NCBI GenBank assembly: GCA_963977005.1
Contig: CAXBMQ010000001.1
Coordinates: 1-64,000 of the forward strand
Direction: 5' to 3'
Length of the DNA stretch: 64,000 nt
Source of the DNA: CAXBCP01 sp963977005
GTDB lineage: Bacteria; Pseudomonadota; Alphaproteobacteria; MPNO01; UBA830
The position numbers were made by a program, and so were the translations under genes. Within the stretch, counting starts at the first letter, position 1. The number at the start of each line of letters is the position of its first letter. Positions 28,501 to 37,623 of this stretch are shown here, in pieces. The notes beneath the pieces were generated by a model. That model was not told the origin of the DNA, made no database searches, and saw only the letters and a program-made list of their open reading frames with translations.

Positions 28501-30225
28501 TTCGAGGTCAAGCAGATTGGGCCGCGGGCCGATAAACGATACCAGAGACATCACGATCTCTTCGCGGATCGGATCGATCGGCGGGTTGGTAACCTGTGCA
28601 AAGAGCTGTTTGAAATACGACGCCAGTGGTTTGGACCGCGACGACAGCGCCGAGATCGGCGTGTCCGTGCCCATGGCGCCGGTCGCTTCCTGACCGGTCT
28701 GCGCCATCGGCGACATCAGGAACTTGATGTCCTCTTCGGAATAGCCGAATGCCTGTTGGCGCTTGAGAAGCGGAATAGCGGATGCCGTCGGCGCGCGGCC
28801 GGCATCGGGCAGATCGCGAAGCTGTATCTGGGTATGCGCCAGCCATTCCTTGTACGGGTGGCTGTTCGCGAGATCGGCTTTCAGATCCTCATCGGAAACG
28901 ATCTTCCCCTGCTCCAGGTCGATCAGCAGCATCTTGCCGGGCTGAAGCCGCCATTTGCGCACGATGTTTTCTTCCGGGATATCGAGCACGCCCATTTCGG
29001 ACGCAAGCAGGACGTAGCCGTCCTTGGTTTCCAGATAGCGCGCGGGGCGCAGGCCGTTTCGGTCAAGCGTTGCGCCGATCACCTTGCCGTCGGTGAAGGC
29101 AATCGCGGCGGGGCCATCCCATGGTTCCATGAGGGCAGCATTGTATTCGTAGAACGCCCTCAGCGTTTCATCCATCAACGGGTTGCCTGCCCAGGCCTCG
29201 GGGATCAGCATCATCATCGCGTGGGGCAGCGAGTATCCGCCCTGGTAGAGCAGCTCCAGCGCATTGTCGAAACATGCCGAATCCGACTGTCCCTCATACG
29301 AGATCGGCCAGAGTTTCTGCATATCGTCGCCGAATGTCGGAGACGACATGGTCGCCTGGCGGGCTGCCATCCAGTTTGAATTGCCGCGCAGCGTATTGAT
29401 CTCACCGTTGTGGCAGATCATGCGGTAGGGATGCGCCAACGGCCAGGACGGGAAGGTGTTGGTAGAGAACCGCTGATGTACCAGCGCCAGCGCGGACACC
29501 ACGCGCTCGTCCTGGAGGTCCTTATAATATCTGGCGACACCGTCCGCGAGGACGAGGCCCTTGTAGACAATCGTGCGCGACGAGCACGAAACAGGATAGT
29601 ACCCCACAGCCGCCTCGGGATGTTTGGCACGCACATGATTGGACGCAACCTTGCGGGCGACATACAGCTTGCGTTCGAACGTGTCGTCATCGGCGATATC
29701 ATCGCCGCGTGCGATGAACACCTGACGGTGCACCGGCTCGGTCGGTTTGACGCTTTCGCCAAGCACGGAAGAATCCACGGGCACATCGCGCCAGCCGATG
29801 ACTTTCAGACCTTCCTGTATCGTCGACATTTCATAGGCGGCTTCGATCGTCTGACGATGAACCGCGTCGCGCGGCACAAACAGGTGCGCAACCCCGTAGT
29901 GATTGGGCGCCGGAAGGTCAAACCCGAGCGACTTCGCTTCAGCGGCAAAAAATTCGTGGGGAAGCTGGATCAGAATACCGGCACCGTCACCCGCCTTGGG
30001 ATCCGCCCCGACCGCGCCCCGATGTTCGAGATTGCAGAGAATTTTCAGCCCGTCTTCGACGATCTTGCGGCTCGGCTCGTTGCGGATCGAACAGATCATC
30101 CCGATTCCGCAGGCATCGTGTTCGTTTGCAGCATTGTACAGACCCTGGTCGGGCTGAAGGCCCGCATACAGAGGCTGCGCCGGAACGACGGGGGTCACGT
30201 CCTTTGTTCCCGCAACGGGATTCAT
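25528..30225 (-). CDS. gltB: glutamate synthase (NADPH) large subunit GltB
   Basis: About 1565 residues. Domain order: class II glutamine amidotransferase with the nucleophile Cys in HDACGIGMI, central domain, FMN-binding synthase domain (TGEGGEEVDRF, KMAQGAKPGEGGQLPG), the 3Fe-4S cluster cysteines in CIMMRKCHLNTCPVG, and the C-terminal beta-helix GXGXG domain. It transfers glutamine amide nitrogen to 2-oxoglutarate. I place the start at ATG 30225; a GTG at 30273 adds 16 basic residues without family resemblance. The N terminus up to the catalytic Cys (LYNAANEHDACG) agrees with a short pro-segment that is removed in the mature enzyme. Confidence 0.95.
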   Translation of the reverse strand: MNPVAGTKDVTPVVPAQPLYAGLQPDQGLYNAANEHDACGIGMICSIRNEPSRKIVEDGLKILCNLEHRGAVGADPKAGDGAGILIQLPHEFFAAEAKSLGFDLPAPNHYGVAHLFVPRDAVHRQTIEAAYEMSTIQEGLKVIGWRDVPVDSSVLGESVKPTEPVHRQVFIARGDDIADDDTFERKLYVARKVASNHVRAKHPEAAVGYYPVSCSSRTIVYKGLVLADGVARYYKDLQDERVVSALALVHQRFSTNTFPSWPLAHPYRMICHNGEINTLRGNSNWMAARQATMSSPTFGDDMQKLWPISYEGQSDSACFDNALELLYQGGYSLPHAMMMLIPEAWAGNPLMDETLRAFYEYNAALMEPWDGPAAIAFTDGKVIGATLDRNGLRPARYLETKDGYVLLASEMGVLDIPEENIVRKWRLQPGKMLLIDLEQGKIVSDEDLKADLANSHPYKEWLAHTQIQLRDLPDAGRAPTASAIPLLKRQQAFGYSEEDIKFLMSPMAQTGQEATGAMGTDTPISALSSRSKPLASYFKQLFAQVTNPPIDPIREEIVMSLVSFIGPRPNLLDLEGTSSLKRLEVRQPIISNEGLEKIRAIGDIADNQFQTITLDITFNVQRGAEYMEEAIDNLCERAETSVSQGYNIIILSDRLMASDRVAIPSLLATSAVHHHLIRKGLRTSVGLVVETGEAREVHHFATLAGFGAEAVNPWLAFETLEDLREKIDGELSHDEINKRFIKGIDKGLLKVMSKMGISTYQSYCGAQIFDAVGLKSSFVEKYFTGTHTAIEGVGLTEIAAETLMRHADAFGNNPIYENSLDVGGEYAFRIRGEKHSWTPQTVADLQHAVRGQLPEKYRSYATAINEQSEQLMTLRGLFRLKPAAETGRKPVPLDEVEPATEIVKRFATGAMSFGSISREAHTNLAIAMNRIGGKSNTGEGGEEVDRFVPMENGDSMRSAIKQVASGRFGVTTEYLANSDMIQIKMAQGAKPGEGGQLPGHKVDAVIAKVRHSTAGVGLISPPPHHDIYSIEDLAQLIFDLKNVKPSSDISVKLVSEIGVGTVAAGVSKARADHVTIAGFEGGTGASPLTSIKHAGSPWEIGLAETQQTLVMNDLRGRIAVQVDGGLRTGRDVAVGALLGADEFGFATAPLIASGCIMMRKCHLNTCPVGIATQDPELRKKFTGEPEHVVNYFFYVAEELRELMAETGFRTVNDMIGQTDVLDTTKAIDHWKANGLDFSKLFFKPIEAERVDIHHTGEQNHPIKDILDRKFIETAKPALDDGTAVQAEFPIGNTDRSAGTMLSGELALKYGHAGLPDDTIWFKLTGVAGQSFGAWVTQGFTLELIGEANDYVGKGLSGGKLIVRPDPASGINPDESMIVGNTVLYGAVNGECYFRGIAGERFAVRNSGAIAVVEGAGDHGCEYMTGGIVVVLGETGRNFAAGMSGGIAYVLDESGNFERRCNLSMVDLEPVEDEEEVMEKLHRSDIESHGLVDVKSDMTRFDAERLRQLIQNHAHYTASSRAQNILENWDDYLPKFVKVMPVEYRRALQELQVEQTGEMNIGMRRS

Positions 30226-30273
30226 TTTCTTTTTCTGTCGCAATGTCGGCGCCCTTCGATAAATCGATTCCAC

Positions 30274-30714
30274 CCCAGCTCTATCGTGACCCGGATCGGG
30301 CCCGCCTCAAACCCTGCTACACTGTCTTTGCCGGAGCAAATCGGCGTGCGAAAATCGGCCTTTGGCGTACGGAGGGAGTTATCAATGTACAGCGATACGC
30401 AATCCGGTCCTCGATTTCAATAGTTTGCCGAATGAAATCCGCAGCGCAGCGCCCATACCGCCCATCGCGGAATGGCCATTTTGACGGGTCCCGCCTTCGC
30501 CTTTTCGCTCCTATGATTGTGACTGGTGCCGAATTCCGTTCACGGATACACTACTTTCCAAGAAATAATCGAATAGCTGGCGAAAAACAGGCGACGAGAG
30601 AACGTCTTCTGGGTTGGGTTGGGGTGTTACACGGCGCGATGATGCGGTTTTCTGCAGATTTTCAGAATAATATCATGCGTTTGCCGTTACACCGGTAGTT
30701 AAATGGGGGGCAAA
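30274..30714. other. divergent intergenic region (gltB / TPR protein)
   Basis: Roughly 440 bases without a full-size gene. It must hold the gltB promoter and the promoter of the TPR/LysM pair. One 12-codon frame with a strong ribosome site is listed separately (30385-30423). I see no terminator, tRNA or recognised riboswitch. Confidence 0.5.
30385..30423 (+). CDS. possible 12-residue leader peptide
   Basis: ATG at 30385 is preceded by GGAGGGAG at ideal spacing and encodes MYSDTQSGPRFQ before TAG. The ribosome site is stronger than that of many full genes here. It could be a leader peptide, the stub of a decayed gene, or chance. It lies about 290 bases ahead of the TPR gene, far for classical attenuation. 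Confidence 0.25.
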   Translation: MYSDTQSGPRFQ

Positions 30715-32301
30715 ATGCCAACACGCAGACATGCTGGCAGGCACTGTGTCGGTATTCGTTATGGTGCGATCCTTGCCGTGCTGCTGATCGCGGCAGGTCC
30801 TTTTTCACAACACACACTGGCATCCGAAGCATCCGACAGGCTTGTGGCGCGCGGTCTGGTCCAGCTTAAAGCGGGACAATTCATCGCCGCCACGAAATAT
30901 TTCAACGGGGCCGTCCAGCTCGACTCAAAAGACCCACGGGCAATGTTCTATCTCGGCGTCGCGCTGAACCGCATCGGTCAGCACGGGGCCGCCCTCGAGG
31001 CATTCCAGCGTATGTGGACCCTCAAGGTCACCCACCGGCAGCTCGGACTCGAAGGTGGCTGGGCCGCGATCGCACAGGGCCGCACGGCGCTCGCGATTTC
31101 GTTGCTGGAACCTTACGTCAAAGAGAACCCGACAAACGCAAAGGCCCGTGAATTCCTGGGCCGCGCCTATATCGGCGATGGCCGCCTCGACGACGCGGAA
31201 CGCGAGCTCAAACGCGCGATTGATCTGGATCCGGCCCTCAAACCGACATCGTCCTATTATCTCGGCAATATCGCCGCGCTGCGAAATGACACGAAAGGTG
31301 TCTCCCGGGCGCTGACCGCCATTCTGAAGGAAAACCCCGACAGTCCGACCGGCAACGTCCTGCGCGACACACTGCGCCGCGCAGCGACCTCACCGCAGCC
31401 GGAAAGAAAACCCTGGTTCGCGGCGCTGTCGGTTTCCGGCGGTGACAACAGCAACGTGATCGGGCTGCCCGACGACGCGGTTCTGCCGGCGGATGTATCA
31501 TCTCGTTCATCCAAGTTTCTCCGCACACAGCTGGATGTCGGTTATAACTGGCGCCTCGACGACATCAGTTCGCTGACCGCCGGCTACGGCTTTACGCACG
31601 AAAGGTATTCCGATGTCGAGGAATTCGATTCGATGTCGAATACCATTTATCTCGACTACCGCCGCAAGGTTACCGACCGGATCGACGGCGGGCTGCGTAT
31701 TTCCAGGAGCCTTTCTGCAACCGACGGCGAGACAAAGGTCCGGCGCACGACGATATCGCCATCGACGAGCTACCGCTGGAACGAAACGGACGTAACGTCG
31801 CTGCGCTATAATCTGGCATTCACGGATTACGTGCCCGAGCCCGTGCGGCCGGCACTTGACCGCGACGTTCGCAATCACGTCTTTACCCTGTCGCATCGGA
31901 CCATGGTCGACGGTCCGATCCTCCCGCTGGGCGTTAGCCTGGAGGTCGGCCTTAGCCGGACGCTCAATAACGCCGAAGGCGCCGACTATGTCTACGACGG
32001 GCTTGGCGGGTTCATATCCGCGTCACGGGAATTTCCGCTCCGGATACGCGGCGCAATCACCTTCAGCCATCAGCGCGACAATTATAACGAACCCAACAGC
32101 CTCGCGGGAGCAGGGTTTGCGTTTCGCCGCGAAGACCGGGTCGACAGGCTCAACCTGTTCCTCGAAAGACCGCTGACCGTTTTCGGCATCGAGAACGCGA
32201 ATGTCTTTTTGAACTGGCAGTACCTGAACAACGAATCGAATATCAGCTTTTTCAATTACGAACAGACGTCATTCAATTTCGGCATAACCGCGCGGTTCTG
32301 A
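30715..32301 (+). CDS. TPR-containing outer-membrane beta-barrel protein
   Basis: About 528 residues. A Sec signal peptide (GAILAVLLIAAGPF, cleavage near HTLA-SEA) is followed by tetratricopeptide repeats (about 30-200: GLVQLKAGQFIAATKYFNGA, DPRAMFYLGVALNRIG, AREFLGRAYIGDGRLDDAE). The second half (about 220-528) alternates hydrophobic and polar residues and ends in TSFNFGITARF with a terminal Phe, the hallmark of an outer-membrane barrel. The architecture resembles the TPR-plus-barrel surface-assembly proteins (Slam/DUF560-like), but I cannot assign it firmly. ATG 30715 after GGGGGG is preferred to ATG 30703. Followed 31 bases later by the LysM protein. Confidence 0.75.
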   Translation: MPTRRHAGRHCVGIRYGAILAVLLIAAGPFSQHTLASEASDRLVARGLVQLKAGQFIAATKYFNGAVQLDSKDPRAMFYLGVALNRIGQHGAALEAFQRMWTLKVTHRQLGLEGGWAAIAQGRTALAISLLEPYVKENPTNAKAREFLGRAYIGDGRLDDAERELKRAIDLDPALKPTSSYYLGNIAALRNDTKGVSRALTAILKENPDSPTGNVLRDTLRRAATSPQPERKPWFAALSVSGGDNSNVIGLPDDAVLPADVSSRSSKFLRTQLDVGYNWRLDDISSLTAGYGFTHERYSDVEEFDSMSNTIYLDYRRKVTDRIDGGLRISRSLSATDGETKVRRTTISPSTSYRWNETDVTSLRYNLAFTDYVPEPVRPALDRDVRNHVFTLSHRTMVDGPILPLGVSLEVGLSRTLNNAEGADYVYDGLGGFISASREFPLRIRGAITFSHQRDNYNEPNSLAGAGFAFRREDRVDRLNLFLERPLTVFGIENANVFLNWQYLNNESNISFFNYEQTSFNFGITARF

Positions 32302-32332
32302 GCCATCGCGGCCCACCGGAAGGAGAAACACC

Positions 32333-34969
32333 ATGCGCAAGATTTTGTTTCTGTTCACATTCTTTGCCATCGTCGGCCTGTTCGGTCCTGCTGCCAGAGA
32401 TGCGGCGGCGCAATGTACCCATCTGGGGAGCCAGGGCACCTGCCCGGTCGGCATTCCGAACGGATCGAACAGCGTGTCTTTCAATCCGGACGGAACGATC
32501 AACTGGAACACCGGCGGCGTCTCCGGCCCCTGTTGCGCCGCGCCGAGCGGCACCGAAACCGGCGGGGGTCTTCTGAATCTCAATAACCAGCTCGACGGGT
32601 ACCTGAACGACCAGCGCGGGCGCGCACCTTTTGGCACGCAGTCGGGCAACGTCCCCCTGCCGACTCCTGCCGTTCTGGATGCCAATGGCAACGTTGTCAT
32701 TCCGGCAGGGGGCTGGCCGGATAATTCCTGTTCGGGAGGCGACTGCACCATCGGGCCGGGCGCCGCCCTGTTCGGTCCGGGGACGAATAGCGGCTATCAG
32801 TGCGATAGCGGCGGTCCCGGCTGCGGCAACGATCTTTGGGTTTCGGCGCCGCAACCCGGATTCGGCGCATGCGGGGCCGGCGGCTGTGGCGATCCGGTAC
32901 AGATCGCACCATTGAATTTTGCGGACATTCCCGGCATCGGGCCCTATAGCCAAAACAGAACCACGGGTCAGATCGACCCGTTCGGTGGCGGATCTTCGTT
33001 CACCGACCCGATCACCGGCGACTCGATAAGCCTGTCGGATGACCCGAACGAATGGCCGGACAGGGTGAAACTGGCTGAGACGCTGAACGATGCCTTCGTC
33101 AATGGAAAGATCGGCTATCCGTTCACCGATCCGGAGTGGGACCAACGTTCGGTGCAGTATTACCAGGACAACCCGACAAAGGCACCGGTAACGCCGGCGG
33201 GTCAGAGCATCGCGGACACGTCGCAGCCATTCAACTTCTATCAGCCGGAAGGTCTGCCCGCGCCGCCTCCAACCGAATCCAGCCCCGGCGTGTCGGACGA
33301 CCGGACCCCCGTGCATCCGGTTCAGGTGGGCGATACGCTGTTCCGTATCGCGCTGCGTCACGGCGTCTCCGTCGGTGACATCGCGCTAGCAAACGGTATT
33401 TCCCCCGATACGCCGCTGTCGACCGGACAGGTCCTGACCATACCGGTCTCGACGCCCGCGCCTGTCGCATCGGGTGAGACGGCCGGAACCGAAGGCACAT
33501 CCCCCGGCAGTCGCGGGGCTAAATATTCCGATAAGGCGGGCCGGTTCGGCATCGGAACAGACACCACGCTGGGTGGCGTCGGCGGCTTGTCCGCGCGCTT
33601 CCAGGTCGCCAAGAATTTTGGCGTTCAGGCGATCGTCTCCTTCGTGCGGGTCTCCTTTGACGACAAAAACGCCAACGCAGACCTGACAAATTATGTCAGC
33701 GCGGCGCTGGCTTCGACCCAAACCGGAACCGGTCCCGCCAACTTCGTAACGGTCCTGCCAGTGGTAACGCCAGCGCCAACATCCAGTGCCGCGAACGAGA
33801 ACACCGAAGAAACGCCCGAACCACGTTCGGATATCACAAATTTGACGTTTGCCGGCTCGGGACGCTCCGGGGTCGCCCGCATCGACACCGAGGGTGAAGA
33901 TTCCTACTTTCAGGTGACGACCTCTTCCGGCAGGCGCATCGACTTCAAGAGTCGCAGCGATGCCTTCTTTTTTTCCAACCTTTTGAATAACAACAGCGAC
34001 GGCCAGACCGTCGATCAATTGCTGGGCGGACTGCCCGACGGCCGCTCGCCGATCAATGCCGACGCCGCGACGACCAATCCCATCGATGCAATCGCTGAAA
34101 GCGTGCCGAAGGAATTTCAGGCACCAAAGGTGAACGACGGCTCAGATGGCGAATTTTTCATCACCGACCCGCGAACGAACAGAACAATCCGCGTGTTCTC
34201 GCCTCAACAGAGGGATGCGGCGCTCAACGCGATGCGCAACGGCGCGACTCTGAAACAGGCGGCGGAAATTGCGCAGAACGCGCCCGTCGTCACAGAGGAC
34301 GGCCTTGCATCGGCGACCAGCAGCAGCACCCCGAAGACATCATCATCGACACCCGCCCCTGCCGGCAGCGCACCGACCTTTACCGATAACCGCCCGGCGA
34401 TCATCGTACCGCCCGAAAACGAGGGTCGGGCAACTGTCACGAACAATCCGCCGGTAGTGATCACCGGCAGACCGCGCCTTGCGACGGTTACACAGACCGA
34501 CCCCAATGAAGGGCTGGCGACCGTGGTCTCCAATCCGCCGCCCGGGAACGTTCGACCGCAAGCGCCGCAAGGCGAGCGCCAGGGCTTTATGGATGCGGGT
34601 CTGCGGGGACAAGCCTACCGGATCGAGATTATCAAGACGCCGGATGGCAAGATGCTCGCGGTCGGTACCGGCGAACATGCCGGTCACGTCTTCGGCGAAG
34701 TGAAGGAAACAACGGTCAAGATATTTGGCGACTGGCGGCGCGAGGGCCCCTGGACACCGCCCGCCCCCGCAGAAACGGCAAAGACGCCCGCTGCCGCGAC
34801 CCCTGTCGCCCCGCGGCAGACTATCTCGTCCCTGTCCCCCGAACAGATTTCGAATGCGCGTATCCGCTCGCAGATCGCCAATAGCGACCGCGATCACATG
34901 ACGCAGCCGATATTCACCGACGGATTCGAATCGGGCGATGTGTCGCCGTGGCGCAGCACCGTCCCCTGA
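32333..34969 (+). CDS. exported LysM-domain protein, low complexity
   Basis: 878 residues. Signal peptide 1-26 (ending AAA-QCTH). Residues ~27-320 are Gly/Pro/Cys-rich with no recognised domain. A LysM peptidoglycan-binding domain lies near 327-371 (VQVGDTLFRIALRHGVS, then LSTGQVLTIPV). After it comes a beta-rich segment (GIGTDTTLGGVGGLSARFQV) and long Thr/Ser/Pro-rich linkers. The extreme C terminus is FTDGFESGDVSPWRSTVP, a motif that I recognise from the ends of various proteobacterial exported proteins. AAGGAG precedes the ATG. Probably a partner of the upstream barrel protein, anchored to the cell wall. Confidence 0.75.
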   Translation: MRKILFLFTFFAIVGLFGPAARDAAAQCTHLGSQGTCPVGIPNGSNSVSFNPDGTINWNTGGVSGPCCAAPSGTETGGGLLNLNNQLDGYLNDQRGRAPFGTQSGNVPLPTPAVLDANGNVVIPAGGWPDNSCSGGDCTIGPGAALFGPGTNSGYQCDSGGPGCGNDLWVSAPQPGFGACGAGGCGDPVQIAPLNFADIPGIGPYSQNRTTGQIDPFGGGSSFTDPITGDSISLSDDPNEWPDRVKLAETLNDAFVNGKIGYPFTDPEWDQRSVQYYQDNPTKAPVTPAGQSIADTSQPFNFYQPEGLPAPPPTESSPGVSDDRTPVHPVQVGDTLFRIALRHGVSVGDIALANGISPDTPLSTGQVLTIPVSTPAPVASGETAGTEGTSPGSRGAKYSDKAGRFGIGTDTTLGGVGGLSARFQVAKNFGVQAIVSFVRVSFDDKNANADLTNYVSAALASTQTGTGPANFVTVLPVVTPAPTSSAANENTEETPEPRSDITNLTFAGSGRSGVARIDTEGEDSYFQVTTSSGRRIDFKSRSDAFFFSNLLNNNSDGQTVDQLLGGLPDGRSPINADAATTNPIDAIAESVPKEFQAPKVNDGSDGEFFITDPRTNRTIRVFSPQQRDAALNAMRNGATLKQAAEIAQNAPVVTEDGLASATSSSTPKTSSSTPAPAGSAPTFTDNRPAIIVPPENEGRATVTNNPPVVITGRPRLATVTQTDPNEGLATVVSNPPPGNVRPQAPQGERQGFMDAGLRGQAYRIEIIKTPDGKMLAVGTGEHAGHVFGEVKETTVKIFGDWRREGPWTPPAPAETAKTPAAATPVAPRQTISSLSPEQISNARIRSQIANSDRDHMTQPIFTDGFESGDVSPWRSTVP

Positions 34970-35027
34970 GCGGGTAATATGCCCGAGGGGCGCTGACGCC
35001 TGCAGAGCGCCATGTTAGGATGGCGCC

Positions 35028-36512
35028 ATGACAGAGATTGCCGAAACGACGCCGCCTGCCGCATCCAATACCGGTTGCGCCCTGCAATATGACGACCTGC
35101 GCGACTGGCTTGCCGCGGTCGACGCCAATGGCGACCTGAAGACCGTCAAGGGGGCCAACTGGCACACCGATATCGGCCAGGTGGTCGAGGTCATGTGCCA
35201 CGATGAAGGCACGCCGTCTGTCCTGTTCGACGACGTCGAGGGGTGTCCGCCCGGCTTTCGCATCCTGATCAACTGGTTCACCGGCACCCGCAAGAACCTG
35301 ACGCTGGGCTTTCCCGAGGACTTCAACAAGCTTGAACTGTCGCGCGGCTATAACGAGCATACCAGGCATCTTGAACCCATCCCGCATCAGGTCATCGATG
35401 CCGGACCCGTGTTTGAAAACGTCCTCGAAGGCGACGACATCGACGTGACCAAATTCCCGGCGCCGCTGTGGAACCCGGAAGACGGCGGGCGGTATATCGG
35501 CACCGGGTGTTTCATCATTACCCGGGATCCGGATACCGGCTGGATCAATTGCGGCACCTACCGCGTGATGATCCACGACGAAAAACGGGTCGCACTCTAT
35601 ATTTCGCCCGGCAAGCACGGGCGCATCCACCGCGACAAGTACATGGCGAAGGGCGAGCCGATGCCGGTCTGCATCGTCGTCGGTACCGATCCGCTGTCCT
35701 TCCTGACCTCGTCCACCGAAGCGCCCGAAGGCATGTGCGAACTGGACATGATGGGCGCCTATCGCGGCCATGCCATCGAATGCGTGACCGGCAAACACAC
35801 GGGTCTGCCCTTCCCGGCGGCGTCCGAGGTCGTGATCGAAGGCTTTATCCATCCCGGCAATACCGCGCCCGAAGGCCCGTTCGGCGAATGGCTGGGCTAT
35901 CAGGGCGGCCGGATGGAAGCGGAACCCTGGGTGGATATCTCGGCGATCTATCACCGCAACGATCCGATTCTCTTGGGCGCGGCCCATATCCGTCTTCCCT
36001 ACGAATATGCGCGGTACCGGGCGATCAGCCGGTCGGCGATCCTGAAGGAAAACATCGCCCGCGCAGGCGTCCCCGACGTGACCGAAGTCTGGGCGCACGA
36101 AGTCGGCGGCTCGCGCCTGTTCCTCGCCGTCGCGATCAAGCAGCGCTATCCCGGCCATGCCGTGCAGGCGGGCCATATCGCCGCCATGTGCCACGCGGGT
36201 GCCTATCTCGGCCGGTTCGTCATCGTGGTCGACGAGGATGTGGATGTGACAAACCTGGAAGAGGTTATCTGGGCGGCATGCACGCGCTGCGACCCGGCGG
36301 ACGATATCGGTTTTATCAAGAACGCCTGGTCGTCCGCGCTCGACCCCGTGATTTCGCCCGACGACCGGGCTGCCGGCAAACTGTATAACAGCCGCGCCAT
36401 CGTCAATGCCTGCCGCCCGTTCCACTGGAAAGACGACTTCCAGCAGGTCAACCAGCCGTCGCCGGAGGCACGCCGCGAAGCCTGGGATCGCTGGGCCCAT
36501 CTGAGAGAGTAG
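35028..36512 (+). CDS. UbiD family decarboxylase (second copy)
   Basis: 494 residues, a UbiD paralogue distant from the one at 22686. Landmarks: LPAPLWNPEDGGRYIGTG-like prFMN loop (here FPAPLWNPEDGGRYIGTGCF), ITRDPDTGWINCGTYRVMIHD with metal ligands, and VIEGFIHPGNTAPEGPFGEW with the catalytic Glu region. Substrate class: (hetero)aromatic acid or phenolic acid, unresolved. It ends four bases before the LLM flavin oxidoreductase, so decarboxylation and a flavin-dependent oxidation are likely steps of one route. UbiX, needed for the cofactor, is not in the window. Confidence 0.87.
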   Translation: MTEIAETTPPAASNTGCALQYDDLRDWLAAVDANGDLKTVKGANWHTDIGQVVEVMCHDEGTPSVLFDDVEGCPPGFRILINWFTGTRKNLTLGFPEDFNKLELSRGYNEHTRHLEPIPHQVIDAGPVFENVLEGDDIDVTKFPAPLWNPEDGGRYIGTGCFIITRDPDTGWINCGTYRVMIHDEKRVALYISPGKHGRIHRDKYMAKGEPMPVCIVVGTDPLSFLTSSTEAPEGMCELDMMGAYRGHAIECVTGKHTGLPFPAASEVVIEGFIHPGNTAPEGPFGEWLGYQGGRMEAEPWVDISAIYHRNDPILLGAAHIRLPYEYARYRAISRSAILKENIARAGVPDVTEVWAHEVGGSRLFLAVAIKQRYPGHAVQAGHIAAMCHAGAYLGRFVIVVDEDVDVTNLEEVIWAACTRCDPADDIGFIKNAWSSALDPVISPDDRAAGKLYNSRAIVNACRPFHWKDDFQQVNQPSPEARREAWDRWAHLRE

Positions 36513-36516
36513 GCGC

Positions 36517-37623
36517 ATGGCAAGCCCCGATACCCGGAGCTTCGACCGGCACAGTCTCAAGCTGGGACTGTTCGGGCGGAACTGTTCGGGCGGATTGTCG
36601 GCGACGCTTGCACCCGAACGCTGGGAAGGCACCTGGGCGCAGAACCTTGCCGCGGCAAAGATGGCCGACGAAGCCGGGCTCGACTTCCTGCTGCCGCTCG
36701 GAAGATGGAAGGGCTATGGCGGCGAAACCGACCATAACGGCGGCAGCCTGGAAACCCTGACCTGGGCGGCCGGCATTCTTGCGGCCACCGAGAACATTAT
36801 GGCCTTCGGCACGGTCCACGTACCGCTGTTCAATCCCATCGTCGCCGCCAAGCAGATGGTCACCGCCGACCAGATCGGTGCAGGCAGGTTCGGGCTGAAC
36901 ATCGTATGCGGTTGGAACGTCGGCGAGTTCAATATGGCGGGCGTCGAGATGAACGCCCACGAAGCCCGCTACGAGCAGGGCCAGGAATGGGTCGACATCG
37001 TGACGCGCGCCTGGACATCGGATGCGCCGTTCGATTACGCGGGCACCCATTATTCCGTCACCGGCGCCCTGATGAAGCCCAAACCTGCCTCAAAGAACCG
37101 GCCGATGATCGTCAGCGCCGGCAATTCGGACCGCGGCCGCGACTTTGCCGCCCGCAATTCGGACATGATGTTCACCGGCATTCATACCGAGGTCAAACAA
37201 ATCAGCACCGATATCGCGGCGCTCAAATCCCGCGCCGCCGGCTACGCGCGCGATATCGGCATGTTCACCAACTGCTACGTCGTGTGCCGTCCGACGCGCC
37301 GCGAGGCCGAGGAATATCACGACTACTATGCGCTGGAGATGGCGGACCACGACGCTGTCGAAACACTGATCGACGGCAGGCGACGCCGGGGCCAGTTCGA
37401 CGACCTACCGGAAGACATGCAGCGAACGCTGCGCCAGCGCGCCGGCGGCGGCAACGGCGCCTATCCCATCGTCGGCGACCCGGATGACGTCGCGTCGCTG
37501 CTGATTCGCCTGCACGAAGCAGGAATCGATGCGTTTGCCATGGGCTTCGCGAACTACACCGAGCACATGCCGTATTTCCGCGACGAGGTGCTGCCGCGAC
37601 TGGAAGCGGCCGGCGTGCGTTAA
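36517..37623 (+). CDS. LLM-class flavin-dependent monooxygenase
   Basis: 368 residues, luciferase-like TIM barrel. Recognisable segments: KMADEAGLDFLLPLGRW, the FMN/phosphate region QIGAGRFGLNIVCGWNVGEF, and YEQGQEWVDIVTRAW. These resemble the SsuD/RutA/DszA-like group, which oxidises substrates with reduced FMN and oxygen. No flavin reductase is adjacent. Tightly coupled to the UbiD gene. Its stop overlaps that of the convergent molybdenum-hydroxylase subunit. Confidence 0.85.
   Translation: MASPDTRSFDRHSLKLGLFGRNCSGGLSATLAPERWEGTWAQNLAAAKMADEAGLDFLLPLGRWKGYGGETDHNGGSLETLTWAAGILAATENIMAFGTVHVPLFNPIVAAKQMVTADQIGAGRFGLNIVCGWNVGEFNMAGVEMNAHEARYEQGQEWVDIVTRAWTSDAPFDYAGTHYSVTGALMKPKPASKNRPMIVSAGNSDRGRDFAARNSDMMFTGIHTEVKQISTDIAALKSRAAGYARDIGMFTNCYVVCRPTRREAEEYHDYYALEMADHDAVETLIDGRRRRGQFDDLPEDMQRTLRQRAGGGNGAYPIVGDPDDVASLLIRLHEAGIDAFAMGFANYTEHMPYFRDEVLPRLEAAGVR

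Noticed and set aside
27463..29379. Long plus-strand frame antisense to gltB
   Set aside because: Shadow of gltB, whose catalytic and cluster-binding motifs are intact in the sense frame.
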